Of a stretch of 64,000 nucleotides of DNA, positions 24,501 through 33,127 are shown piece by piece. The translations under genes and the position numbers were made by a program. This DNA comes from Brevibacillus sp042683565 (GTDB lineage: Bacteria; Bacillota; Bacilli; Brevibacillales; Brevibacillaceae). Each line of letters starts with the position of its first letter. The stretch's first letter is position 1. Below the pieces are notes generated by a model. That model was not told where the DNA came from. It searched no databases and saw nothing but the letters and a program-made list of their open reading frames with translations. The DNA is taken from contig NZ_JBHUJW010000021.1 of NCBI RefSeq assembly GCF_042683565.1, positions 62,001 to 126,000 on the forward strand, in the 5' to 3' direction.

Positions 24501-24563
24501 GCGGTGGGATATGTTTCCGTTTGTGGAAACGAAACCAAAATGAAAATGAAGGAGTGATTGAAA

Positions 24564-24872
24564 TTGAAAAAGTGGAGACAAAAGGTAGCTGCTTCTCTCT
24601 TTCTCCTGTCGCTGGCAATTCCCGCGTCCGTCTACGCCGACAATTCCTCGGGAACAGATGACGTCCATGGCTATGAGGACGAGCCGTTTCAGAAGTATTT
24701 GGCCGAACTGATCGACAGTCTGGACGATACAGACTACGGAAGTTTCCTCTCGGACGCGGAGATAGCCAGATTTTCGGAGGAAAACGAGGATGACGGAAGT
24801 GGCAGGTCTGATCTAAGAGAGCGCGTATATGCGTGGATTATCAGGCACGTCGATGGTCCAAAAGGCAATTGA
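24564..24872 (+). CDS. Small acidic secreted protein
   Basis: A 102-residue protein with a signal peptide (KKWRQKVAASLFLLSLAIPASVYA, cleavage likely after Ala24). The mature part of about 78 residues is very acidic (DNSSGTDDVHGYEDEPF, LIDSLDDTDYGSFLSD, SEENEDDGSG) and predicted helical, with no Cys and no known domain. TTG at 24564 is chosen over TTG at 24558 because AAGGAG is then 9 bases away. Its promoter carries the cluster's shared element, so it is probably part of the same regulon; I cannot assign a function. Confidence 0.65.
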   Translation: MKKWRQKVAASLFLLSLAIPASVYADNSSGTDDVHGYEDEPFQKYLAELIDSLDDTDYGSFLSDAEIARFSEENEDDGSGRSDLRERVYAWIIRHVDGPKGN

Positions 24873-24904
24873 CGGAGCTTTGCAATCGGGAGCGTAATAG
24901 GAAA

Positions 24905-24948
24905 GCAAGTCCCCCAAGCAGAATGGCCAGGGGGACTTGCCTGTTTTT
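24905..24948 (+). terminator. Terminator closing the SipW/TasA cluster
   Basis: GCAAGTCCCCC / GGGGGACTTGC (11-bp perfect stem) followed by CTGTTTTT. Confidence 0.85.
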
Positions 24949-24950
24949 GG

Positions 24951-26252
24951 TCAAGCCGTGATCTGTTCCGTTACCGCCTTCAACGCCTGTTCCAAATCTT
25001 CAATAATATCCTTGATCGACTCCGTCCCGATCGACAGGCGGATCAGCCCTGGCGTCACGCCTGCAGCGACTTGTTCCTCCTCGGTCAACTGCTGGTGCGT
25101 AGTGCTCGCCGGATGGATGATCAGCGACTTGGAATCGCCGACGTTGGCCAGGTGGGAGAACAGCTTCACGGAATCGATCAGCTTCTTGCCTTCTGTCACG
25201 CCGCCGCGGATGCCGAAGGTGAGGATGGCGCCTGCGCCGTTTGGCAAATATTTTTGCGCCAGCTTGTAGTTCGCGTCGCATACCAGACCCGGATAGTTGA
25301 CCCACTCAACAGCCGGATGGGAGGCGAGGTACTCGGCGACAGCCTGGGCGTTCTGGCTGTGGCGTTCCATGCGCAGGTGCAGCGTCTCCAGGCCCTGCAG
25401 GAACAGGAAGGAGTTGAACGGAGCGACGGCGGCGCCGATGTCGCGCTGCAGTTGGACGCGCGCTTTGATGATGTAGGCGAGCGGTCCGACTGCCTCCGTG
25501 TAGACGACCCCGTGGTAGCTCGGGTCTGGTGTGGTCAGGCCGGGGAACTTGCCGTTGTTCCAGTTGAATTTGCCGGAGTCGACGATGATGCCGCCGATGG
25601 CCGTGCCGTGTCCGCCGATGAATTTCGTCGTGGAGTGGACCACGATGTCCGCGCCATGCTCAAACGGGCGGCACAGGATCGGAGTGGCGAACGTGTTGTC
25701 GACGATGAGTGGCACGCCGTTTTCGTGCGCGATGTCGGCGATCGCTTGCAGGTCCGCTACGTCAATGCGGGGATTGCCGATCGTTTCGCAGAAAAACGCT
25801 TTTGTATGTTCATTGACGTACGCGCGGAAGTTGTCCGGGTTGGACTGATCCACAAAATGGACCTTGAGGCCAAGGCGCGGCAGCGTATGGGCAAACAGGT
25901 TGTACGTCCCGCCGTAAAGGCTGCTGGATGCGACGATTTCGTCTCCGGCTCCCGCGATGTTGAGGATGGCAAAGGTGATCGCTGCCTGCCCGGAGGCCGT
26001 CGCCAGGGCACCGACGCCGCCCTCGAGCTGGGCCACCCGTTTTTCAAAAACGTCCTGTGTCGGGTTCATGATGCGCGTGTAGATGTTGCCAAATTCCTTG
26101 AGGGAGAACAGGTTAGCCGCGTGCTCCGTATCGCGGAAGACGTAGGAGGTCGTCTGGTAAATCGGGACGGCGCGGGAGCCAGTCACCGGGTCCGGCTCCT
26201 GGCCTCCGTGTACGGCAATCGTTTCAGGTCTCCATTGTTGCTGATTCGACAT
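24951..26252 (-). CDS. metY: O-acetylhomoserine sulfhydrylase-family enzyme
   Basis: A 433-residue PLP enzyme of the Cys/Met metabolism family, MetY type (O-acetyl-L-homoserine plus sulfide gives homocysteine). Seen: PETIAVHGGQEPDPVTGSRA at the start, YTRIMNPTQDVFEKRVAQLEGG, ALATASGQAAI, SSSLYGGTYNLF, the cofactor-site Asp in IVDNTFATP and the PLP Lys in VHSTTKFIGGHG. MetY proteins are longer than MetB/MetC, as here. ATG at 26252 has AAAGGAG upstream; the longer ORF would run into the riboswitch. Expression is controlled by the S-box leader, so it is off when SAM is plentiful. Confidence 0.9.
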   Translation of the reverse strand: MSNQQQWRPETIAVHGGQEPDPVTGSRAVPIYQTTSYVFRDTEHAANLFSLKEFGNIYTRIMNPTQDVFEKRVAQLEGGVGALATASGQAAITFAILNIAGAGDEIVASSSLYGGTYNLFAHTLPRLGLKVHFVDQSNPDNFRAYVNEHTKAFFCETIGNPRIDVADLQAIADIAHENGVPLIVDNTFATPILCRPFEHGADIVVHSTTKFIGGHGTAIGGIIVDSGKFNWNNGKFPGLTTPDPSYHGVVYTEAVGPLAYIIKARVQLQRDIGAAVAPFNSFLFLQGLETLHLRMERHSQNAQAVAEYLASHPAVEWVNYPGLVCDANYKLAQKYLPNGAGAILTFGIRGGVTEGKKLIDSVKLFSHLANVGDSKSLIIHPASTTHQQLTEEEQVAAGVTPGLIRLSIGTESIKDIIEDLEQALKAVTEQITA

Positions 26253-26291
26253 GAGTATCTCTCCTTTTTCTATAGATAGGATGAAAACAAG

Positions 26292-26455
26292 AAAAAACGG
26301 AGCCCACTCTGAGTAGAAGAAGGCTCCGGTCATACACGGAAGTACGTTCATCTCTCAGAATCTATGGATTCTGCAGGAATTGGCACCTCACATGCTCACA
26401 TGCAGGTTGCCGGGCTTCGTCGGGCCTGTCCCTCCACCACTCTTGATGAAAACGG
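26292..26455 (-). promoter_or_regulatory. SAM-I (S-box) riboswitch before metY
   Basis: Read on the minus strand, the leader has the S-box core TCAAGAG, GGTGGAGGGACAGGCCC, GAAGCCCGGCAACC, a variable P3 hairpin, GTGCCAATTCC, and a GATGAAC segment closing P1 against TTCATC. A terminator follows: CGGAGCC and GGCTCCG arms (26322-26328, 26298-26304) and then T6. SAM binding stabilises the aptamer and allows termination. All conserved S-box segments are intact. Confidence 0.95.
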
Positions 26456-26474
26456 CATATCTGATGTTGTCACA

Positions 26475-26503
26475 ATTGTATGAAAAAGGCAGTTGGCTGT
26501 CAA
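26475..26503 (-). promoter_or_regulatory. Sigma-A promoter of metY
   Basis: On the minus strand: TTGACA (26498-26503), a 17-base spacer, TACAAT (26475-26480). This near-consensus promoter starts transcription just upstream of the S-box aptamer. Confidence 0.9.
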
Positions 26504-26769
26504 TAATTAATGAAAAGTTATCAGGGAGGATTAAATGGGTATATCGGGCGAGCGGGAGAGGGAAAACGGCAAGTAGAGCATGGCCTTGCGATTTCTTTCT
26601 TAATTTTATATGGAAGGCTTCGCGGTCAGGAACGCGGAAGGGCGCACTCCAAACTGCCGGGGCGCAGTTTGCCCGTTAGAAAAGCGAAAGCCCGTATGAT
26701 ATGATGGGAAATGGCATGAACGGATCTTATTTGCAAAAAGAACGACATGATTAGGAGGATTCATCGACC
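26504..26769. other. Intergenic region before the rhodanese gene
   Basis: No gene is supported in these 266 bases. They hold a perfect 8-bp inverted repeat, CAAACTGC/GCAGTTTG (26650-26657, 26664-26671), with a 6-base loop, and a TATGATATGATGG stretch that may be the -10 region for the rhodanese gene; no good -35 was found. The ribosome site TTAGGAGGA is near 26753. Confidence 0.35.
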
Positions 26770-27081
26770 ATGAGCAATGGCGTAAAGGAAATCACCCCGG
26801 AAGAATTGCTGGCGAAGCTGGAAGCGAATGAAAACGTACAAGTGATCGACGTGCGCGAGGTAGACGAGTGGAACGCGGGCCACATCAAGCAGGCGAAGCT
26901 GATTCCGCTTGGCTTTTTGCCGCATCGCATCGACGAGCTGGACAAAGACGTGCCGATCGTGATGGTTTGCCGCAGCGGTGCGCGCAGCCATATGGCGACG
27001 GAATATTTGACAGCCCAAGGCTATGATGCAGCCAACATGGTAGGCGGCATGCTCGCATGGCCAGGAGAAACAGAGCAGTAA
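26770..27081 (+). CDS. Single-domain rhodanese
   Basis: A 103-residue rhodanese-like sulfurtransferase. Seen: ITPEELLAKL, VIDVREVDEWNAGHIKQAKLIPLG, and the active-site loop VCRSGARSHMA with the persulfide-forming Cys near residue 66, then GGMLAWPG. It probably carries sulfane sulfur in the cytoplasm. It ends 26 bases before the SCO-family gene, with no terminator between, so they may be co-transcribed. Confidence 0.9.
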   Translation: MSNGVKEITPEELLAKLEANENVQVIDVREVDEWNAGHIKQAKLIPLGFLPHRIDELDKDVPIVMVCRSGARSHMATEYLTAQGYDAANMVGGMLAWPGETEQ

Positions 27082-27107
27082 AAACGCTAGGGGGGAGGAA
27101 GCGACTC

Positions 27108-27734
27108 GTGAGTGAAGCAGCGAAGCAGCAGCAGGAAACAGGTTTGCAGCGCCACTGGTTCCCCGTGCTGACGGGTGTCCTGATTTTGGCGATCGTCGGC
27201 GTGTTTGGCTACAAGTACCTGACCAGAGAAACAATTCCGGTCATGAAGGCGCTCAGCGACTTTTCGCTGGAAAACAGCAACGGCTCGACGTACACTTTCT
27301 CGGATAGCAAAGGAAAGGTGCGCCTGGTCGAGTTCATGTTTACCAAATGCCCGGATATTTGTCCGGCCACAACGTACAATATGTCGCTGATGCAAAAAGA
27401 GCTGAAGACGAAGGGGCTGTTCGGGGACAAGGTGGAGTTCGTGAGCATCACCTTCGATCCGGACTCTGACACGGCGCAGGTCCTGCAGGAGTACGCCGGG
27501 AAGTTCCAGGCAGACCCGACCGGCTGGAAGTTTTTGCGCGGAGATGCCCAGGCCGTGGAGAAGGTGACGAAGGACTTCGGCATCGCTGTGCTGAAGCAGC
27601 CGGACGGTTCCTTTGCCCATACGGCGCGCATGTTCCTCGTGGACGGGGACGGCAACATGCGCCGCGCGTACGGAATGGGCGCCGAAATGGACATGGATCA
27701 GATCATGGCGGACATCGAGCAGTTGGCCGACTAG
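27108..27734 (+). CDS. SCO1/SenC-family protein
   Basis: A 208-residue membrane-anchored thioredoxin-fold protein. One helix lies at about residues 18-38 (WFPVLTGVLILAIVGVFGY). The copper/thiol motif is TKCPDICPAT (CxxxC near residue 85) and the conserved His is in GSFAHTARMFLVD. The family inserts copper into the CuA site of cytochrome oxidase on the outer membrane face. GTG at 27108 follows GGGGGAGG by 9 bases. No cytochrome oxidase genes lie nearby. It converges on the DUF3889 gene with only 2 bases between stops. Confidence 0.88.
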   Translation: MSEAAKQQQETGLQRHWFPVLTGVLILAIVGVFGYKYLTRETIPVMKALSDFSLENSNGSTYTFSDSKGKVRLVEFMFTKCPDICPATTYNMSLMQKELKTKGLFGDKVEFVSITFDPDSDTAQVLQEYAGKFQADPTGWKFLRGDAQAVEKVTKDFGIAVLKQPDGSFAHTARMFLVDGDGNMRRAYGMGAEMDMDQIMADIEQLAD

Positions 27735-27736
27735 GG

Positions 27737-28054
27737 TCAGCGCGTCTCCTCGAAACGGATGCGCAGCAGCTTTTCCGTTTTTGTCTCGAATTCAATATGA
27801 ACCAACAACGCCCACACGCGATTGCCCTGCTGGAGCAAGAGCTTGAACGTCTCCTCTGACGTGGTGGGCGTTTTGATTTTGCGGCCGACGTGGAGGTAGT
27901 CGATGATTTTCGCCTGCGGATACGCCTTCATCGTCTGCTGCATGGCGATTTGGCCCCATTTGGCATAGGGGGGCTGGGCGGCCGCCGGCATCGTCCAGAG
28001 CATGGAGCTGGACAGCAGCAGGGCGGTGACAATCGTTTTTGCTTTGGACAGCAT
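27737..28054 (-). CDS. DUF3889 secreted protein
   Basis: A 105-residue small exported protein: signal peptide 1-25 (LSKAKTIVTALLLSSSMLWT, cleavage after AAA), then the DUF3889 pattern YAKWGQIAMQQTMKAYPQAKIIDYLHVGRK and a C-terminal strand pair (VWALLVHIEFETKTEKLLRIRFEE). It resembles the B. subtilis YqzG group, whose role is unknown. ATG at 28054 is chosen because AAAGGAG lies upstream and the signal peptide begins there; an in-frame ATG 36 codons earlier lacks both. Confidence 0.75.
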   Translation of the reverse strand: MLSKAKTIVTALLLSSSMLWTMPAAAQPPYAKWGQIAMQQTMKAYPQAKIIDYLHVGRKIKTPTTSEETFKLLLQQGNRVWALLVHIEFETKTEKLLRIRFEETR

Positions 28055-28345
28055 CGGGCCCGGGCTCCTTTCATGAGGACATGCGGACTGGAAATACTCT
28101 GTGTGCGAGTAGTTTGCCCGAATGTCCTGCAGAAGAGCCGGTTTTCTTGCTTTTGGCTTCATAGATTATGTACAATTTGCCAATAGGTAAAAAGGATGGC
28201 CTGCAGGGACGGGCGAATTGCCCCATTTCCCTCGTACAGATTGCAAGACTGGATGAAACGAACGCCTCGCGTTGTGTTACAATAAGAATGGCATGCTTGG
28301 TTCGGGTTTCCAAAATCATGCACGATGATGTTAGGAGGAAAGAGA

Positions 28346-29998
28346 TTGAGCGACGTTAAGATATTCGCAATGGGCGGCCTCGGCGAGATCGGAAAAAACA
28401 TGTATTGCGTCGAGTACGAAAATGAGATCGTTATTATCGACTGCGGGGTGAAATTCCCTGAAAACGAGATGTTCGGGATCGATCTGGTCATTCCCGATGT
28501 TACGTATCTGGTAGAAAACCAGCATAAAATCAAGGCGCTTTTGTTGACGCACGGACACGAAGACCACATCGGGGCGATCCCTTATGTGCTGCGGCAAATC
28601 AAGGTGCCTGTGTACGGCGGACGCCTGACCCTGGGCTTGGTCAAGGCGAAGCTGGAAGAGCACCGCATGCAAAACGATGTCAAGCTGATTCCCATTTCCG
28701 AAGACACGGAGATTCCTTTCGACAAGCTGAAGGCGACCTTCTTCCGGACGAACCACAGTATTCCGGATTCGTTCGGGATCGTGCTGCACACGCCGGAGGG
28801 CATGGTCATCCACACCGGCGACTTCAAGTTTGACATGACGCCGGTGGGGCAGCGGACGGAATACGGCAAGATTGCCCGCATCGGCGCGAGCGGCGATGTG
28901 CTGGCTCTGCTGTCGGACAGTACCAACAGCGAGCGCTACGGCTTTACCATGTCGGAGCGTACGGTAGGGGAAGGCATTCTCGACGTGGTGCGCAAAGCGC
29001 GGGGGCGCATCATCCTCGCGACCTTTGCCTCCAACGTACATCGCCTCCAGCAGGTCGTGGACGCAGCCGAGCAGTGCAACCGCAAAGTGGCGGTCATCGG
29101 CCGCAGCATGGAAAAAGTATTTTTGATCGGACAAGAACTGGGCTACATCCAGATGCCAGAAGGTATGCTGATCGATATCAAGCACATCGACAACTACGCG
29201 GACAATCAGGTGCTGGTCATCTGCACGGGCAGCCAGGGCGAACCGATGGCAGCCTTGACGCGCATCGCGTCCGGCTCCCACCGCACCGTTTCCATTTACC
29301 CGGAGGACACGGTCATCATCTCGGCTTCTCCGATCCCGGGCAACACCATCAACGTGAGCCGGACGATCGACAAGCTGTACCGCGCAGGGGCGAATGTCGT
29401 GCTCAACCAGGACTTCGACATCCACGCTTCCGGCCACGGCAGCAGCGAAGAGCTGAAGCTGATGCTGAACTTCATCCGTCCCAAATACTTCATCCCGATC
29501 CACGGGGAGTACCGGATGCTGAAGACCCACTCCAAGCTGGCGCAGCAGGTGGGAATCGACGAGAGCAACATCTTTATCATGGACAATGGCGACGTGCTGA
29601 ACTGCACCCGCGAAAAAGCATGGCTGAGCAAAGTGCAGGCGGGCATCGTCCTGATCGACGGCAGCGGCGTGGGAGACGTAGGAAACATCGTCCTGCGCGA
29701 CCGCAAGCATTTGGCGGAGGATGGCCTGATGGTCGTCGTCGTCAGCCTGGACATGAAGAACTTCAAGATTTTGACCGGGCCGGACATCGTGAGCCGCGGC
29801 TTCGTATACGTGCGCGGTTCCGAATCGCTGATCCAGGAAGCGACCATGCTCGTGCGCCAGCGCCTGCAGGAAGCGCTGGATAAGAAAATCAAGGAGTGGT
29901 CGGAGCTGAAGGCGCAGATCAACGAAGTAATCAAGCCGTTCATCTACGAAAAAACGGGCCGCAACCCGATGATCCTGACCATTTTGATGGAAGTGTAG
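28346..29998 (+). CDS. rnjA: Ribonuclease J
   Basis: A 550-residue metallo-beta-lactamase/beta-CASP RNase, both endonuclease and 5'-3' exonuclease in mRNA turnover. It starts with VKIFAMGGLGEIGKNMYCVEY. The zinc motif LLTHGHEDHIGAIPYVL is intact, as in RNase J1 and unlike the altered motif of B. subtilis J2; HTGDFKFDMTPVG, LLSDSTNSE and the C-terminal beta-CASP His in ASGHGSSEELKLML follow. TTG at 28346 is chosen: AGGAGG lies 8 bases upstream, whereas the in-frame ATG at 28325 precedes that site. A TACAAT hexamer at 28278 may be its -10. Confidence 0.92.
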   Translation: MSDVKIFAMGGLGEIGKNMYCVEYENEIVIIDCGVKFPENEMFGIDLVIPDVTYLVENQHKIKALLLTHGHEDHIGAIPYVLRQIKVPVYGGRLTLGLVKAKLEEHRMQNDVKLIPISEDTEIPFDKLKATFFRTNHSIPDSFGIVLHTPEGMVIHTGDFKFDMTPVGQRTEYGKIARIGASGDVLALLSDSTNSERYGFTMSERTVGEGILDVVRKARGRIILATFASNVHRLQQVVDAAEQCNRKVAVIGRSMEKVFLIGQELGYIQMPEGMLIDIKHIDNYADNQVLVICTGSQGEPMAALTRIASGSHRTVSIYPEDTVIISASPIPGNTINVSRTIDKLYRAGANVVLNQDFDIHASGHGSSEELKLMLNFIRPKYFIPIHGEYRMLKTHSKLAQQVGIDESNIFIMDNGDVLNCTREKAWLSKVQAGIVLIDGSGVGDVGNIVLRDRKHLAEDGLMVVVVSLDMKNFKILTGPDIVSRGFVYVRGSESLIQEATMLVRQRLQEALDKKIKEWSELKAQINEVIKPFIYEKTGRNPMILTILMEV

Positions 29999-30039
29999 CT
30001 GCGGAGCACTTCCCGATTCTCGCCCGGACATGATCCGGC

Positions 30040-30045
30040 TATAAT
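30040..30045 (+). promoter_or_regulatory. Probable -10 of brxA
   Basis: TATAAT stands 47 bases before the brxA start, directly after a CCGGA-N5-TCCGG inverted repeat (30024-30038). The -35 position is not consensus. The repeat may be an operator or a weak transcript end for the RNase J gene. Confidence 0.4.
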
Positions 30046-30086
30046 GGAAGTAATGGAAAACGTGAAGCATAAAGGAGAGTTGCCCT

Positions 30087-30518
30087 ATGATGTCCTATGA
30101 AGCATATATGAACCAGGTAATTCAGCCGATGCGCGATGAGCTGACCCGCAATGGCTTTACGGAGCTCCGCACGGCAGAAGAAGTCGAACAAACATTGCCA
30201 AACGCCAAAGGACTGACCTTGGTCGTGGTGAACTCCGTGTGCGGCTGTGCGGCAGGTCTGGCTCGTCCGGCGGTTGTGCACTCCCTGAAGCACCCGAAAA
30301 AGCCTGACAACCTCTACACCGTTTTCGCCGGACAAGACAAGGAAGCGACTGCGAAAGCCCGCGAATACTTTGAAGGCTACGCTCCGTCCTCCCCGTCCTT
30401 TGCGATCATGAAAGACGGAAAAATCATGACGATGATCGAGCGTCACCAGATCGAGAACAACGATCTGCAAACGATCGCAAACCTGTTGACGAACGCGTAC
30501 GAAACATACAGCAACTAA
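30087..30518 (+). CDS. brxA: Bacilliredoxin BrxA
   Basis: A 143-residue bacilliredoxin (YphP/YqiW, DUF1094), which removes bacillithiol from S-bacillithiolated proteins. The active motif is NSVCGCAAGLARP, the CGC form of the family, with DNLYTVFAGQDKEATAKAREYF and PSSPSFAIMKDGK downstream. The N-terminus (YEAYMNQVIQPMRDELTRNG) is closer to BrxA/YphP than to BrxB/YqiW. AAAGGAG lies 9 bases before the ATG. Confidence 0.9.
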   Translation: MMSYEAYMNQVIQPMRDELTRNGFTELRTAEEVEQTLPNAKGLTLVVVNSVCGCAAGLARPAVVHSLKHPKKPDNLYTVFAGQDKEATAKAREYFEGYAPSSPSFAIMKDGKIMTMIERHQIENNDLQTIANLLTNAYETYSN

Positions 30519-30535
30519 TCGTTGCCGGAAATAGG

Positions 30536-30565
30536 CAAGGCGCTCGAGCTCGGGCGTCTTGTTTT
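30536..30565 (+). terminator. Terminator after brxA
   Basis: CAAGGCGC / GCGTCTTG with one G-T pair around a short loop, followed by TTTT. Confidence 0.65.
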
Positions 30566-30617
30566 GCGTGTGTGAGCCAATCATATTTTCTAACGAGAGG
30601 AAAGGGGATTTGGTCGG

Positions 30618-31514
30618 ATGCAGACCCGTTCATTTGGACGAGACCCGCATCAGGTCTCGCTGCTGGGGTTTGGTGCCCAGCGCATTGTAGACGAGCATGA
30701 CTGCACGGAGGAGGAAGCGATCGCGATCATCCGGCGTGCCGTGGAGGCGGGAGTCAACTACTTCGATACGGCTCCCAGCTACAGCGACGGACAGTCGGAG
30801 ACACGGGTAGGCTTGGGGCTGAAAGGGCTGCGCGACAAGGTGTGGATCGCGACCAAGACTGGCGGGCGCACCCGCGACCTCGCCCTGCGGGATCTGGAAG
30901 GCAGCCTGAAACGCCTCCAGACGGATTACATCGACGAGTGGCGGATGCACAACATCATGAAGCCGCATGACCTCGAGGCGATTTTCGCCAAGGGCGGGGC
31001 GCTGGAAGCGTTGATCGAGGCCAAAGAGCAGGGGCTGATCCGCAAAATCAGCATCAGCGGCCACACGGACCCGCGCCTGCTGGCGGAAGCCATCCGCCGC
31101 TTCCCGTTCGACAGCGCCCTCGTGGCCCTGTCGGCGCTCGATCATTTTATTTACAGCTTCGCGCACGACTTTGTACCGCTCGCCGTAGAAAAAGGTGTAG
31201 CGGTGATCGGGATGAAAGTGATGGGCCTCGGCCAGCTCGCCCCGTGGACGGAACAGGCCTTGCGCTACACCTGGAGCCTGCCGGTTACGACCGCCATCCT
31301 GGGCGTGAGCAAAATGGAAGAGCTTAAGGCCGACCTTGCAGCCGCCAATCGTTTCGCGCCCATGACCGACATCGAGCGCGTCGCCCTCTTTCAGGAAATC
31401 ATGCCGCTGGTACGCCCCGACGTCCTCCGCTGGAAAGCCCGCGAATGGATGGCAGGCGAATGGTATCAGCTGCCCAGGCTGCCCTGGGAGCAGGAGCGCG
31501 AGCCTGGCGAGTAG
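30618..31514 (+). CDS. Aldo/keto reductase
   Basis: A 298-residue NAD(P)H-dependent reductase with a TIM-barrel fold. Catalytic residues are visible: Asp and Tyr in FDTAPSYSDGQSE, Lys in IATKTGGR and His in WRMHNIM. KISISGHTDPRL and ILGVSKMEEL form the cofactor end. Substrate unknown; the length and the start at LGFGAQRI fit general-stress aldo/keto reductases rather than sugar-specific ones. The ribosome site is GAGAGGAAAGGGG. Confidence 0.85.
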   Translation: MQTRSFGRDPHQVSLLGFGAQRIVDEHDCTEEEAIAIIRRAVEAGVNYFDTAPSYSDGQSETRVGLGLKGLRDKVWIATKTGGRTRDLALRDLEGSLKRLQTDYIDEWRMHNIMKPHDLEAIFAKGGALEALIEAKEQGLIRKISISGHTDPRLLAEAIRRFPFDSALVALSALDHFIYSFAHDFVPLAVEKGVAVIGMKVMGLGQLAPWTEQALRYTWSLPVTTAILGVSKMEELKADLAAANRFAPMTDIERVALFQEIMPLVRPDVLRWKAREWMAGEWYQLPRLPWEQEREPGE

Positions 31515-31546
31515 ATTGGGTTGGGGAAACAGGAAAAAGGAAAAAG

Positions 31547-31592
31547 GGGATGTCTCAAAAGTCATTTTTTGACTTGGAGACGCCCCTTTTTT
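31547..31592 (+). terminator. Terminator after the aldo/keto reductase
   Basis: GGGGATGTCTC / GAGACGCCCC stem followed by T6. Confidence 0.85.
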
Positions 31593-31707
31593 GCGTGGTG
31601 GGAGAATGCAAATTCCTGCCGACCACACGAGCTTTCCCCTTTTTCCGCCCCGGCACCAAGGCCCGGGCAAGTGCAGGAAAAACAGCGGAGCAATCGCAAA
31701 CGCGCCT

Positions 31708-32940
31708 TCAGCGAGTTGCCCCGGTCTGTTCGCGGCTGACCCGATGAAACGAGGCATGCCCCAGACAAAAGAGCACAGCCGTCAGCGACATGGACATCGC
31801 CAGCAGCAGAGCCGGCTGGATGCCGCCGCGATCGAACATGTAGCCCATGGCGAGCGGTCCCAGCAGTCGGCCCAGCGCCGTGATGCCGCCGACGACCCCC
31901 AGGTAAAAGGGCGCAGACTCGCTCGTCTTTTCGGTGATGAACGTCGGGATGGTCGGGGCAAGCAGCATTTCCCCGAATGTCGTGATGATCATCCCGAGCA
32001 CGAAGGCAGCGTAGCTGTTGTGAAACAGCAGCATAAAGCCGAATCCGCCAGCATAGGCGGCGGCGCTGGCCACCATCTGGGCAGGCAGGCTTTGCTGCAG
32101 CAGCCGTTTGATCAGGCTCGTCACGGGCTGACCGGCGAAGATAATGATGCCGTTGATCGTCCACAGCCAGCTGTAAGCGGACAATGGCATGCCCAGTCCC
32201 GTCACATAAGGTGCGACCCCCGTGTTCCAGACCGATGTGGAGAAGAAGATCAATCCGGCACCGAGCGCCATGAACAAGTAAAGCTGGTAGCGATACAAGA
32301 GCTGCCACGTCTCTTTGAGGCTCCGCTTTTCGGCGAGAGCCGCTGAATCGCCGACCAGCTCCCGGTGCGAGATGTGTTTCATGAAGACAAAAAAGAAAAG
32401 GGCAAACAGCAGCGTACTGGCACTGTTGAGCATAAACGTCAGTTGAAAGGAAATGGCCGCCACGATCCCGGCAAGCGAGGTGCCGATGGCCATGCCAAGG
32501 TTGTTGGCCACGTAGATGACGTTGAACAACTCCCGCCGCTGCTCCTTCCAGCGGAAGCCGATAAAAGCCTGGATGGCAGGGGAGGAGAGGTTCAGCGTAA
32601 AGCCAAGGCCGATCATGATGGCAAGGTAGAGGGGCCAGCTGCCGGTAAACGGAATCGCCAGCTGGAGACAGCCTTGAATGAATAGCGACCCGACGATGAG
32701 GCGCTTGGCTCCAAGGCGATGAAACAGGGCGCCTCCGGCAAATTGCCCGATAATTCCGGCGAGGGATTGCAACATTAAGGCAAAGCCCGCCTCGGTCATG
32801 GAGCGGCCCAGAACCGTATGTACATACAACGTGTTTAATGGCCACATGAAAGCGCTGCCGGAGGCGTTGATAAAACTGGCGACCAGAAAAAGCAAGGCTT
32901 CCCGGGGGTAACGCTGCAAGAGAGAAGTTGGTGAGAACAT
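31708..32940 (-). CDS. MFS transporter (MDR type)
   Basis: A 410-residue 12-helix major facilitator. Seen: LFLVASFINASGSAFMWPL in helix 1, the GRSMTEAGF and FHRLGAKR loop motifs, and FITEKTSESAPFYLGVVGG near helix 10. The family includes drug and metabolite exporters such as B. subtilis YttB/YfmO types; substrate unknown. ATG at 32940 is chosen because AAAAGGGATGA is then 7-9 bases upstream; an ATG three codons earlier overlaps that site. A near-consensus promoter lies upstream. Confidence 0.83.
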   Translation of the reverse strand: MFSPTSLLQRYPREALLFLVASFINASGSAFMWPLNTLYVHTVLGRSMTEAGFALMLQSLAGIIGQFAGGALFHRLGAKRLIVGSLFIQGCLQLAIPFTGSWPLYLAIMIGLGFTLNLSSPAIQAFIGFRWKEQRRELFNVIYVANNLGMAIGTSLAGIVAAISFQLTFMLNSASTLLFALFFFVFMKHISHRELVGDSAALAEKRSLKETWQLLYRYQLYLFMALGAGLIFFSTSVWNTGVAPYVTGLGMPLSAYSWLWTINGIIIFAGQPVTSLIKRLLQQSLPAQMVASAAAYAGGFGFMLLFHNSYAAFVLGMIITTFGEMLLAPTIPTFITEKTSESAPFYLGVVGGITALGRLLGPLAMGYMFDRGGIQPALLLAMSMSLTAVLFCLGHASFHRVSREQTGATR

Positions 32941-32973
32941 AGGACTCATCCCTTTTAGGTAAGATTTAGGAAA

Positions 32974-33002
32974 ATTATAACCAACTAATCATACTTTGTA
33001 AA
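32974..33002 (-). promoter_or_regulatory. Sigma-A promoter of the MFS gene
   Basis: Minus strand: TTTACA (32997-33002), a 17-base spacer, TATAAT (32974-32979). Strong match. The flanking AACCAACTAATC could contain an operator, but no clear symmetric site is seen. Confidence 0.85.
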
Positions 33003-33127
33003 CAAAAATGTTTATTAAAGAGTCAGCCAAATAAAGGCTGCCCCACTTTCCGCGGATTCGAGTATACTAAACAAAGCGGAAAGTCAAATTCCCATTGATA
33101 CAGAGACTAAAGGTGGAGTCATTCTCT

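Noticed and set aside
27735..27736. A terminator between the SCO gene and the DUF3889 gene
   Set aside because: The converging stops are only 2 bases apart and I found no hairpin with a U-tract; transcripts probably overlap.
28331..30070. A 579-codon ORF on the minus strand opposite RNase J, and similar long ORFs opposite other genes (736-1956 minus, 807-2066 plus, 39955-41544 minus)
   Set aside because: They lie fully opposite genes with clear family motifs, have no ribosome sites or recognisable domains, and are explained by GC-rich third-position bias.
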